DNA of 41,080 nt from Prevotella sp. (GTDB lineage: Bacteria; Bacteroidota; Bacteroidia; Bacteroidales; Bacteroidaceae), in assembly GCA_022771265.1 (NCBI GenBank), contig JALFCG010000175.1, positions 1 to 41,080 of the forward strand. Reading direction: 5' to 3'. The translations under genes were made by a program, and so were the position numbers. The stretch's first letter is position 1; every line of letters begins with the position of its first letter. Below, one piece after another: positions 23,527 to 31,221 of the stretch. The notes beneath the pieces are model-generated. The model saw only the letters and a program-made list of their open reading frames with translations, ran no database searches and was not told the DNA's origin.

Positions 23527-24291
23527 ATGAAGAAAAATCTATTTAAATACTTGATTTCTGCCTCATTCTTCATCTTAACAGGATGCAGCAGCTATCACAT
23601 TACCAGCATTAGCAGGACACAGGTAGTGGTTGACTCTCATTATGATGCCAATCCCGATGAAGAGGCAACTGCTTTTCTCGACCCTTACAAGCAAAAGGTC
23701 GATAGCATGATGAGTCCTGTCGTCGGACATCTCGCGAGAACCATGAGCAGCGACCGGCCTGAAAGCCTTCTGTCAAACCTTCTTTCCGACATACTTGTGT
23801 GGACTGCTGCACAATATGGGGAGAAGGCTGACTTCGGAGTTTATAACATGGGAGGAATAAGGGCTTCACTACCACAAGGAACAGTGACATTCGGTGACGT
23901 GCTTGAGGTGGCACCGTTCGAAAACAAGATCTGCTTCCTCTCCTTGAAGGGAAGTGACGTGAAACAGCTGTTCAGGGAGATTTCTGCCATCGGCGGAGAA
24001 GGTGTGAGCCACAGCGTTAGGCTCGTAATCACCAAGGACAAGAAAATGGCTGGCCTTACTATCGATGGAAAGGAAGTTGACGACAACAGGACTTACCGCA
24101 TCGCTACCATCGACTATCTGTCGGAAGGCAACGACCGAATGCCTTCCTTTGCCAAACATTTCGACCTCAATTCTCCTGCGGGGAAGGCTAATGACATGAG
24201 GTGTATCATAAGCGACTTCTTCCGGATAATGGACAAAAAAGGTGTTGTCGTTGATGCTAAGATTGAAGGTAGGGTAGTGGTGTTGAATTAG
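23527..24291 (+). CDS. lipoprotein with 5'-nucleotidase C-terminal (substrate-binding) domain
   Basis: A 254-residue lipoprotein (LTGC, acylated Cys20) with no acidic export signal after the cysteine, so it probably faces the periplasm. Residues about 65-240 match the 5_nucleotid_C domain that in UshA-type enzymes binds the nucleoside: SNLLSDILVWTAAQYGEKADFGVYNMGGIRASLPQGTVTFGDV and YRIATIDYLSEGNDRM. The metallophosphatase half is encoded separately by the next gene, 31 bases downstream. The start at 23527 was preferred over an upstream frame extension because it begins the signal peptide and sits 20 bases after a good promoter. Function with its partner is inferred. Confidence 0.88.
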   Translation: MKKNLFKYLISASFFILTGCSSYHITSISRTQVVVDSHYDANPDEEATAFLDPYKQKVDSMMSPVVGHLARTMSSDRPESLLSNLLSDILVWTAAQYGEKADFGVYNMGGIRASLPQGTVTFGDVLEVAPFENKICFLSLKGSDVKQLFREISAIGGEGVSHSVRLVITKDKKMAGLTIDGKEVDDNRTYRIATIDYLSEGNDRMPSFAKHFDLNSPAGKANDMRCIISDFFRIMDKKGVVVDAKIEGRVVVLN

Positions 24292-24322
24292 GATTGTTAT
24301 ACTTTTGTAGATATTTTGAGAT

Positions 24323-25165
24323 ATGAAGAAAATAGGCTTTTTGCTGTTCTTGGTAACTGTTTTTTGTGGTGCTTCATTGGCACAAAAACAGATTGTTATA
24401 CTACACACCAACGACACACACAGCACAATAGAACCTGTAAGCATGTATTCCAATGTAAAGGATGTTGCAGGGAAGGCTGGATTTGTGAGACGTGTAGCTA
24501 TGGTGAAAGAACAAAGGAAACTAAACCCCGGATTACTGCTTTTCGACAGTGGCGACTTCTCGCAAGGCTCGACTTACTACACAATGTTCAAGGGCGACGT
24601 GGAGATTGGGCTCATGAACATTATGGGCTACGATGCTGCAACGATAGGCAACCATGAGTTTGACTTCGGACTTGAAAACCTTGCGCGACTGGCGCGTAAT
24701 GCCACATTCCCGATAATATGCTCCAATTGCGACTTCGACGGCACTCCATGCGAAGGGGTGATAAAGAAATACTGTGTGGTTGAGCGCGACGGCATTCGCA
24801 TTGGAGTGTTTGGACTCACTCCGAAGATAGAAGGACTCGTGATGAGGGAGAACATTGAGGGCGTGAAATACATTGACCCCGTAGAGGCTTCCAAGGAAAT
24901 GGTGAAGACGCTTAGGGAGAAAGAGAAGTGCGATGTCGTCGTTTGTCTCTCACATCTTGGTTGGGGATTAGGACCGGAATACATGGACGACCAGCAACTT
25001 GTCGCTGCCACTAACGGTATTGATATCGTTTTGGGCGGACATTCCCACACCTATATGAAAAAAATGGAATGGGTGAAGAATGTTGATGGAGAAGGCGTGC
25101 CTGTAGACCAGAACGGAAAACACGGGGCTTTCGTTGGAAGAATAACCGTCACATTGGAAAAGTAA
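24323..25165 (+). CDS. periplasmic metallophosphatase, 5'-nucleotidase N-terminal domain
   Basis: A 280-residue exported protein (signal peptide MKKIGFLLFLVTVFCGASLAQ). The binuclear-metal motifs of the calcineurin-like phosphatase fold are all visible: ILHTNDTHS (about 25-33), LFDSGDFSQGS (about 73), TIGNHEFDFG (about 108), LSHLGWG (about 212) and LGGHSHTY (about 239). UshA-type enzymes carry this domain followed by a nucleoside-binding domain; here the protein ends just after the phosphatase domain and the second domain is the upstream gene. Together they should hydrolyse nucleotides or nucleotide sugars in the periplasm. Confidence 0.92.
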   Translation: MKKIGFLLFLVTVFCGASLAQKQIVILHTNDTHSTIEPVSMYSNVKDVAGKAGFVRRVAMVKEQRKLNPGLLLFDSGDFSQGSTYYTMFKGDVEIGLMNIMGYDAATIGNHEFDFGLENLARLARNATFPIICSNCDFDGTPCEGVIKKYCVVERDGIRIGVFGLTPKIEGLVMRENIEGVKYIDPVEASKEMVKTLREKEKCDVVVCLSHLGWGLGPEYMDDQQLVAATNGIDIVLGGHSHTYMKKMEWVKNVDGEGVPVDQNGKHGAFVGRITVTLEK

Positions 25166-25172
25166 TAATTAA

Positions 25173-25202
25173 ACGGAGGACAGCTTCCCAGCCATCCTCC
25201 GT
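25173..25202 (+). terminator. weak hairpin after the phosphatase gene
   Basis: ACGGAGGA (25173-25180) pairs with TCCTCCGT (25195-25202). No T-run follows, so termination efficiency is doubtful. Confidence 0.4.
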
Positions 25203-25254
25203 CGCAAACTTCAAACAACCAAAAAAAGAAATAGATTGTCTGCGTGTGCCCTTT

Positions 25255-25282
25255 TTAGTTGACTCGTCAACTTGTCAACTAA
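25255..25282. repeat. GTTGAC-type inverted repeat after glnN
   Basis: TTAGTTGAC (25255-25263) and GTCAACTAA (25274-25282) are exact reverse complements, with a third GTCAAC copy in the 10-base loop. It lies 4 bases past the glnN stop codon. On the glnN strand it is followed by A's rather than T's, so it is not a standard terminator. Confidence 0.6.
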
Positions 25283-25286
25283 TAAA

Positions 25287-27476
25287 TTATCTGATGAACA
25301 ACAGTTCACGATACTTCGGTAGAGTCCAAAGGTCATCCTCGACGATAAGCTCGAGCTTGTCAATCTGATAACGTATTTCCTCCATCTTCGGAGCTACAGT
25401 GTCGTGGTAGGCGATTGCCTTGTCGTGTTCACTCTCAATCTTGTTAGCTACCTTGCGGGCGTTAATCAGTTCCTCAACACCACGTTCAATAGTCTGTGTG
25501 CGGTCTGCTATCTCCTCGATGAGCTTTAAGTTGCGCTCGGAGAGCTTGTCGGCCTTTTCTGCAATGAAGATGCTGCGCATGTTGAGCACGTTCTTCACAA
25601 GCATTGACTGGTAGTGGGTGGCTATCGGGATGATGTGGTTCATGGAGAGGTCGCCCATGACACGTGCCTCAATCTGAATCTTCTTGGTGTAAGTCTCCCA
25701 CTTCACTTCGTTGCGTGCCTCAAGCTCTTTCTTCGACATGATACCGAGGCTTTCGAACATCTTCACGCTAGAATCGTCGAGATAACGCTCGAATATTACA
25801 GGGCAGCTCTTCTCAACGTCGAGACCGCGTTTTGTTGCTTCTACAACCCACTCGTCGCTATAACCGTTACCGTCGAAGCGGATAGGCTTGCAGGTCTTGA
25901 TATCTTCACGCAGTATGTCGACAATAGCCTTATGCTTGTCCTTGCCAGTGGCGATAGCTGCGTCAACACGCTTCTTGAAGTTTACAAGAGCCTCTGCCAC
26001 GGCTGCGTTCAGTGCTGTCATGGCCGATGCACAGTTAGCCTCAGAACCTACGGCACGGAACTCAAAGCGGTTACCGGTGAAAGCGAATGGAGAGGTGCGG
26101 TTGCGGTCGGTATTGTCGATGAGCAAGTCTGGAATTTCAGGAATGTCCATCGTCATGCCCTGCTTGCCTGCAATGGAGAAGAGGTCGTCGGTGTCGCTGG
26201 TCTCTATCTTGTCAAGCAGTTCGGTGAGCTGTTTGCCAAGGAATGAGGAGATGATTGCTGGAGGAGCCTCGTTGGCACCAAGACGATGAGCATTTGTTGC
26301 GCTCATGATAGAGGCCTTGAGCAGTCCGTTGTGGTTGTAAACGCCCATGAGGGTCTCAACGATGAAGGTCACGAAGCGGAGGTTGTCCTCTGGTGTCTTG
26401 CCGGGTGCGTGAAGCAGTACGCCTGTGTCGGTGGAAAGACTCCAGTTGTTGTGCTTTCCTGAACCGTTGATGCCTGCGAATGGCTTCTCGTGAAGCAGGG
26501 CGCGGAAACCGTGCTTGCGTGCCACCTTCTTCATCAGGAGCATAAGCAACATGTTGTGGTCAACGGCAAGGTTTGTCTCTTCGAATATTGGAGCTACCTC
26601 AAACTGGTTAGGAGCCACCTCGTTGTGACGTGTCTTGCAAGGGATGCCAAGCTCAAGGGCACGTATTTCAAGGTCTTTCATGAAAGCCTGTACACGATCA
26701 GGAATAGTACCGAAATAGTGGTCTTCCATCTGCTGGTTCTTTGCAGAATCGTGACCCATCAGTGTGCGGCCGGTGAGCAGGAGGTCGGGACGTGTTGAAT
26801 ACAAACCTTCATCAACGAGGAAGTATTCCTGCTCCCATCCGAGGTTGCTCTGAACTTTCTTCACGTCGTTATAGAAGAATTTGCACACGTCGGTGGCTGC
26901 CACGTTAACGGCATGGAGAGTGCGAAGCAGAGGTGCCTTGTAGTCAAGGGCTTCTCCTGTGTAAGAGATGAAGATGGTTGGAATACACAAAGTGTCGTCC
27001 ATGATGAACACTGGAGATGTCGGATCCCAAGCTGAATAACCGCGGGCCTCGAAGGTGTTACGAATACCTCCGGAAGGGAATGACGATGCGTCCGGCTCCT
27101 GCTGTACGAGCAACTTTCCTGAGAATTCCTCAACCATACCGCCTTTGAAGTCGTGCTCGATGAAAGAGTCGTGCTTTTCAGCTGTTCCTTCGGTAAGAGG
27201 CTGGAACCAGTGTGTGTAGTGTGTCACTCCATTCTCAACAGCCCACTGCTTCATTCCTGCAGCCACTGCGTCAGCAATGCTACGGTCGAGACGTGAACCG
27301 TTGTCGATGACATCGATAAGCTTCTCATATACGTTCTTCGGCAGATATTTGTACATCTTCTCACGATTGAAGACATATTTGCCAAAATACTCGTAAGGGC
27401 GTTCTGATGGAGCCTCTACGGCGAGTGCCTTCTTCTTGAAAGCCTCTTCTACAACCTGAAATCTTAAATTTGCCAT
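25287..27476 (-). CDS. glnN: glutamine synthetase type III
   Basis: A 729-residue cytoplasmic GSIII, the large glutamine synthetase typical of Bacteroidetes, making glutamine from glutamate, ammonia and ATP. The N-terminal GSIII-specific domain (about 1-180) is followed by the catalytic part, with WEQEYF near 214, RHNEVAPNQFEVAP near 283 and the ATP-binding NGSGKHNNWS at 337-346. Later come MSATNAHRLGANEAPPA and RTSPFAFTGNRFEFRAVGS. The length is normal for GSIII (about 700-730). It follows an outer-membrane-type protein gene by 36 bases, and dapL and dapF lie further upstream on the same strand. The P-II and ammonium transporter genes are 3 kb away, divergently oriented. Confidence 0.97.
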   Translation of the reverse strand: MANLRFQVVEEAFKKKALAVEAPSERPYEYFGKYVFNREKMYKYLPKNVYEKLIDVIDNGSRLDRSIADAVAAGMKQWAVENGVTHYTHWFQPLTEGTAEKHDSFIEHDFKGGMVEEFSGKLLVQQEPDASSFPSGGIRNTFEARGYSAWDPTSPVFIMDDTLCIPTIFISYTGEALDYKAPLLRTLHAVNVAATDVCKFFYNDVKKVQSNLGWEQEYFLVDEGLYSTRPDLLLTGRTLMGHDSAKNQQMEDHYFGTIPDRVQAFMKDLEIRALELGIPCKTRHNEVAPNQFEVAPIFEETNLAVDHNMLLMLLMKKVARKHGFRALLHEKPFAGINGSGKHNNWSLSTDTGVLLHAPGKTPEDNLRFVTFIVETLMGVYNHNGLLKASIMSATNAHRLGANEAPPAIISSFLGKQLTELLDKIETSDTDDLFSIAGKQGMTMDIPEIPDLLIDNTDRNRTSPFAFTGNRFEFRAVGSEANCASAMTALNAAVAEALVNFKKRVDAAIATGKDKHKAIVDILREDIKTCKPIRFDGNGYSDEWVVEATKRGLDVEKSCPVIFERYLDDSSVKMFESLGIMSKKELEARNEVKWETYTKKIQIEARVMGDLSMNHIIPIATHYQSMLVKNVLNMRSIFIAEKADKLSERNLKLIEEIADRTQTIERGVEELINARKVANKIESEHDKAIAYHDTVAPKMEEIRYQIDKLELIVEDDLWTLPKYRELLFIR

Positions 27477-27512
27477 TGTTTTAAAGTTTTTATTGTTGAT
27501 ACTATTTCTCTC

Positions 27513-28223
27513 TTAAGGAATCAAAGTGAAACCGCATACGAAATATGCTTTCTGGTCATGCGGGTTGCCTGTGACCTGGGCGAATACCGGAAGCGAGAAT
27601 GAATCGGTAATCTTTACTTCCTTTGTCGCTTTAAGGGTGATATTGGTGATGGAGAACTTGTCGCATGCTCCATACACTCCTGCGTCTTCAAATGGAACTG
27701 CACCGACAGCTGCGTTCCAGTTGAGGCCTCCAAGTTTGAAAGGTGCGCTTAGTTCCACGTATGAAGAATAGGCACGATCACCGTCGCCTTTGTAGTCGGC
27801 ACCTGCGAAGTTGGTGAACCACTGGATGGCAAGCGGACCGAAGTCGTAGCCGATGTTTGCCTCGAAGATGTGTGCAGTGGAGTGGGCGTCATACTTGAAG
27901 TATTTTGTGTCGCCACCGTCGAACCAGTAGTCTGTAATGCCGATATTGAACCCGCCGGTTGAGTATCCAAGGGTAAAGTCAAACTCCTTTGCGCCACCCC
28001 AGTTGGAAATCTCGGTGCTTCCCCATACTGTAAGAGAAAGTCCTTTGTATCCCAAGCCTAATGTAGGCTGGATGCTCGCTTCTCCACATTTTGTTCCACG
28101 CCAGATGTACTGGTTGACCACGTCTGCACAAATTGTTGTTTCTACCTTGTCCTGTGCTGTCATCACTGTTGCTCCTGCCATCATCATGATGGCTGCGAAG
28201 CCCAATCTTTTTAAGTTCTTCAT
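27513..28223 (-). CDS. outer-membrane beta-barrel type protein, unknown function
   Basis: A 236-residue exported protein with a signal peptide (to about residue 23, VMTAQ). The mature part alternates polar and aromatic residues in short strands with glycines (NQYIWRGTKCGEASIQPTLGLGYKGLSLTVWGSTEIS, FDFTLGYSTGGFNIGITDYWFD), the texture of a small outer-membrane barrel resembling the TorF/putative porin group. It ends FVCGFTLIP. No function can be assigned. It lies directly upstream of glnN (36 bases) and 99 bases after dapL, with CTAG repeats in that gap. The setting suggests a role in nitrogen uptake or expression under the same conditions, which is inference. Confidence 0.7.
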   Translation of the reverse strand: MKNLKRLGFAAIMMMAGATVMTAQDKVETTICADVVNQYIWRGTKCGEASIQPTLGLGYKGLSLTVWGSTEISNWGGAKEFDFTLGYSTGGFNIGITDYWFDGGDTKYFKYDAHSTAHIFEANIGYDFGPLAIQWFTNFAGADYKGDGDRAYSSYVELSAPFKLGGLNWNAAVGAVPFEDAGVYGACDKFSITNITLKATKEVKITDSFSLPVFAQVTGNPHDQKAYFVCGFTLIP

Positions 28224-28277
28224 AAGTTTTTCCTTTCTGTTTTTTATTGTTGTGCTTGTGCTTTCTTTATTGATTTT

Positions 28278-28313
28278 CTAGTCTTTCTAGTCTTTCTAGA
28301 CTTTCTAGATTTT
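28278..28313. repeat. 9-bp CTAG repeats after dapL
   Basis: Four consecutive 9-base units (CTAGTCTTT twice, CTAGACTTT, CTAGATTTT) start at 28278. They follow the dapL stop codon by 9 bases in the direction of dapL transcription, where they read AAAnTCTAG. The same word family occurs after the GT4 gene at 38064-38126, again in the direction of the upstream gene. Confidence 0.85.
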
Positions 28314-28322
28314 GTAGAGTAT

Positions 28323-29552
28323 CTACTTGAGCCACTTCTTAAGCCTTTCCATTGCCTCGAGGCAGTCCTCGCGCTCGCCGAATGCTGTGAGGCGGATGTA
28401 GCCTTCTCCCGCAGGACCGAAGCCGACACCTGGCGTGCAGACCACGTGAGCCTCGTATAGCATCTGCTCGAAGAACTTCCAACTCCCCATCTCGTCAGGT
28501 GTCTTAACCCACAGGTATGGTGCATTTCTACCGCCATAAACCTCAAGGCCAAGGTCGGTGAGCGTCTGGTACATTATCTTAGCGTTGGTCATGTAGTAGT
28601 CTATCGTCGCCTTCACCTGCTCTTTGCCTTCCGGACTGTATATCGCTTCGGCTGCGCGTTGGCTGATATAGCTCGTGCCGTTGAATTTCGTACATTGGCG
28701 TCTGTTCCACAGATGATTTAGTTCTATGCGCTCACCCTTTAGTGTGGCTGCGGTCAAATCTTTCGGAACTACAGTGTATCCGCAACGTATTCCGGTAAAA
28801 CCAGCTGTCTTGGAATAGCTGTGGAATTCGACGGCTACCTTTCTTGCACCCTTGATTTCGTATATCGAATGAGGGATGTCAGGGTCTTGGATGTATGCTT
28901 CGTAGGCTGCGTCATAGAAAATGAGCGTGTCGTTCTTTATTGCGTAGTTGACCCACTTGCGAAGCTCGTCTTTCGTGATTACTGTGCCAGTCGGGTTGTT
29001 CGGATAGCAGAGGTAGATGATATCCACACGTTTGTCAGGCAATTGTGGAGTGAAGTTGTTCTCTGCCGAGCATGGCATGTAAACCACGTTGCTCCATTTC
29101 CCGTCCTCTACCACACCTGCTCTTCCTATCATCACGTTTGAGTCGATATATACAGGATAGATAGGGTCGGTAACACCGATACTGTTGTCCCAACGCACGA
29201 GTTCCTGAATATTACCTGTATCGCTCTTGGCGCCATCGTTGATGAAAATCTCACTCGGGTCAAGATGGATGCCTCTTGGGAGAAAGTCGTTCTTTACTAT
29301 TGCCTCACGAAGAAAAGCGTAGCCCTGTTCCGGTCCGTAGCCTCTGAAAGTGTCCTTGCTCGCCATCTCGTCAACGGCTTTGTGCATCGCCTCGATGACT
29401 GCAGGGCAGAGGGGTTGTGTCACGTCGCCTATACCAAGGCTTATGACGCTTGCCTTGGGATGTGAAACCTTAAAGGCGTTCACTTTTTTTGCAATGTCTG
29501 CGAACAAGTAGTTGTTCGGCAGCTTAAGGAAATGTTCGTTTACTAATGCCAT
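28323..29552 (-). CDS. dapL: LL-diaminopimelate aminotransferase
   Basis: A 409-residue PLP enzyme that converts tetrahydrodipicolinate directly to LL-diaminopimelate, the DapL shortcut to lysine and peptidoglycan. The start MALVNEHFLKLPNNYLF at 29552 is the standard DapL N-terminus; the longer in-frame extension is rejected. Key blocks are GIGDVTQPLCPAVIEAMH (about 40), GAKSDTGNIQ (about 107), YPNNPTGT (about 183) and the PLP-lysine Lys248 in SYSKTAGFTGIRCGY. Length matches the family (about 408-411). It starts 49 bases after the dapF stop, so the two consecutive steps of the pathway are co-transcribed. Confidence 0.95.
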   Translation of the reverse strand: MALVNEHFLKLPNNYLFADIAKKVNAFKVSHPKASVISLGIGDVTQPLCPAVIEAMHKAVDEMASKDTFRGYGPEQGYAFLREAIVKNDFLPRGIHLDPSEIFINDGAKSDTGNIQELVRWDNSIGVTDPIYPVYIDSNVMIGRAGVVEDGKWSNVVYMPCSAENNFTPQLPDKRVDIIYLCYPNNPTGTVITKDELRKWVNYAIKNDTLIFYDAAYEAYIQDPDIPHSIYEIKGARKVAVEFHSYSKTAGFTGIRCGYTVVPKDLTAATLKGERIELNHLWNRRQCTKFNGTSYISQRAAEAIYSPEGKEQVKATIDYYMTNAKIMYQTLTDLGLEVYGGRNAPYLWVKTPDEMGSWKFFEQMLYEAHVVCTPGVGFGPAGEGYIRLTAFGEREDCLEAMERLKKWLK

Positions 29553-29601
29553 AATATTTGAAATCTCTTTTTTATTGATTGTTGAAGTTTTGCCGTTTTT
29601 T

Positions 29602-30462
29602 TCATTCGGGAAGTTCGACTTCCCCCTCAAAAGCGAATGCCGACGGGCCGCTAAGATAGACGTGGTTGTCGCTTTCGTTCCATTCGATGTGCAATGTTCC
29701 TCCGTCCATCACGATGTCGCTTGTCCTTGAGGCCCGTCCTGTTATGGCAGCTGCTACTGCCGTGGCGCAAGCTCCTGTTCCGCATGCCATCGTTATTCCG
29801 CTTCCCCGTTCCCACACTCGGGTCCTTATCTTCCCGTTGCTCATGACCTGTGCGAATTCAATGTTGCAACGCTGTGGGAAGAGAGAGTCATGTTCCAATG
29901 CCTTGCCGTAGCGGGCTATGTCAATTGTCTCAATGTCGTCAACGAAGATGACGAAATGGGGATTGCCCATAGATACGAATGTCCCTCTGAATTCCTTTTC
30001 AATCACATCGACAAGCCCGTCGGTCATCGTTCCGTCTTCGCTTGCCATCTGCGCCTTGTTTGCAAGTATGGGTTTGAGCATGTCAACCGTCACGCTATCC
30101 ACTTTTCTGTTGTCCTTGTCAAGCGTCAGCTTCAGAACTTTTATTCCTGACAGCGTCAACAGCCTTATCTCTGTTTTCTTGGTCATCCCTTTCTCAAAAA
30201 GATATTTCCCAATGCACCGCGACGCGTTTCCGCACATCATTGCTTCCGAACCGTCAGCGTTGAATATTCTCATCGAGAAGTCGGCCTCCGGCAGCTTTGC
30301 CTCGCCTATCAATACCAGGCCGTCGCTTCCTATGCCAGTGTGTGGCGCACTCCAGACGATAGAGGCTTTTGAAGGGTCGGGTATATTATATAATAATGTA
30401 TTAACATATATATAATCGTTTCCTGCACCGTGCATCTTTGAGAACTTTATTGTGGTTGCCAT
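29602..30462 (-). CDS. dapF: diaminopimelate epimerase
   Basis: A 286-residue cytoplasmic racemase that turns LL- into meso-diaminopimelate, the cross-linking residue of peptidoglycan and precursor of lysine. Both catalytic cysteines are present: Cys77 in MMCGNASRC and Cys227 in [23 protein letters not shown] at the N-terminus and [11 protein letters not shown] near 166 are family signatures. It heads the leftward unit dapF-dapL and is driven by the promoter at 30512-30543, which shares its internal CTGACA word with the divergent P-II promoter. Confidence 0.95.
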   Translation of the reverse strand: MATTIKFSKMHGAGNDYIYVNTLLYNIPDPSKASIVWSAPHTGIGSDGLVLIGEAKLPEADFSMRIFNADGSEAMMCGNASRCIGKYLFEKGMTKKTEIRLLTLSGIKVLKLTLDKDNRKVDSVTVDMLKPILANKAQMASEDGTMTDGLVDVIEKEFRGTFVSMGNPHFVIFVDDIETIDIARYGKALEHDSLFPQRCNIEFAQVMSNGKIRTRVWERGSGITMACGTGACATAVAAAITGRASRTSDIVMDGGTLHIEWNESDNHVYLSGPSAFAFEGEVELPE

Positions 30463-30511
30463 TTTGCTGTCTATTTTATTGTGTTATTATACATTTGTTC
30501 TAATTCTGCTG

Positions 30512-30543
30512 CAAAGTTACAACAAAATGTCAGATAAAACAAG
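30512..30543 (-). promoter_or_regulatory. dapF promoter with internal CTGACA
   Basis: Leftward the order is CTTG, 6 nt, CTGACA, 8 nt, TAACTTTG (the -7 match). The -33 CTTG is 20 nt from the -7 element. The same layout and spacing occur in the divergent promoter at 30695-30726. Confidence 0.65.
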
Positions 30544-30751
30544 GGTTTTTGGGGCTATTCCTCTAAGAAAAATTAAATTACTATCAATTTGTCACTAAAT
30601 GACACTTTTGACAAACAAATTATAAGCATAGACCCCTTTGAAATGTTGGGATGTTAAGGAAATAATAATTTATATGTCGTTTTGTCGAAAATAACTTGCT
30701 GGAACTGACAAAAAGTAGTAAATTTGCACCCGAAAGATAACAAAATGTCAG
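30528..30751. promoter_or_regulatory. cluster of TGACA/TGTCA words in the dapF-P-II divergent gap
   Basis: The 319-base gap between dapF and the P-II gene contains no gene. It holds TGTCA or TGACA at 30528, 30590, 30600, 30609, 30706 and 30746, plus an exact 13-base direct repeat AACAAAATGTCAG at 30521-30533 and 30739-30751. A dispersed operator for a nitrogen regulator is a hypothesis. Confidence 0.4.
30695..30726 (+). promoter_or_regulatory. P-II/amtB promoter with internal CTGACA
   Basis: CTTG (30695-30698), 6 nt, CTGACA (30705-30710), 8 nt, TAAATTTG (30719-30726): the same arrangement as the divergent dapF promoter. The P-II start codon is 56 bases downstream. Confidence 0.7.
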
Positions 30752-30781
30752 TAAATAAATTAATTATTAAGGAGAGATAAC

Positions 30782-31138
30782 ATGAAAAAGATTGAAGCTA
30801 TCATCCGTAAGACAAAATTCGAGGATGTAAAGGAAGCATTGCTCGCAGCCGACATCGAATGGTTTTCTTATTATGATGTCAGAGGAGAAGGTAAGATGCG
30901 CCAGGCGAGAATCTACCGTGGCGTGATGTATGACACAAGCTGTATCGAGCGCGTATTGATTAATGTAGTGGTTCGTGACAAGAACGTTGAAAAGACTGTT
31001 GCTGCTATCCAGCAGGCTGCTCACACCGGTGAGGTGGGTGATGGACGAATATTTGTCATTCCTATAGAGGATGCTATACGCATTCGTACTGCTGAACGCG
31101 GAGATATTGCTCTCTACAATGCCGAACAAGAGAAATAA
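30782..31138 (+). CDS. P-II family nitrogen regulatory protein
   Basis: A 118-residue P-II signal protein, a trimer that reports energy and 2-oxoglutarate status and typically blocks the ammonium channel. MKKIEAIIRKTKFEDVKEAL and GEVGDGRIFVIPIEDAIRIRT are the two P-II signatures. The T-loop reads VRGEGKMRQARIYRGVMYDT: it appears one residue shorter than E. coli GlnB. Tyr50 aligns with the uridylylated Tyr51, while the position of the 2-oxoglutarate-linked Gln39 is Met unless the loop is realigned. The direct neighbour, 83 bases downstream, is an ammonium transporter, which points to a GlnK-like role. Confidence 0.92.
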   Translation: MKKIEAIIRKTKFEDVKEALLAADIEWFSYYDVRGEGKMRQARIYRGVMYDTSCIERVLINVVVRDKNVEKTVAAIQQAAHTGEVGDGRIFVIPIEDAIRIRTAERGDIALYNAEQEK

Positions 31139-31221
31139 GAATGATGCGGATTGACGAAAACAACCGAAAGAAAAGGCAAAAGGGATAATAACAACACAAA
31201 TAATAAAAAAAGAACACGATT

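Noticed and set aside
28244..28552. Leftward 102-residue frame ending in SRK/TRK repeats
   Set aside because: It overlaps the dapL 3' end in another frame; the repeats come from the 9-base CTAG units, which keep any frame open.
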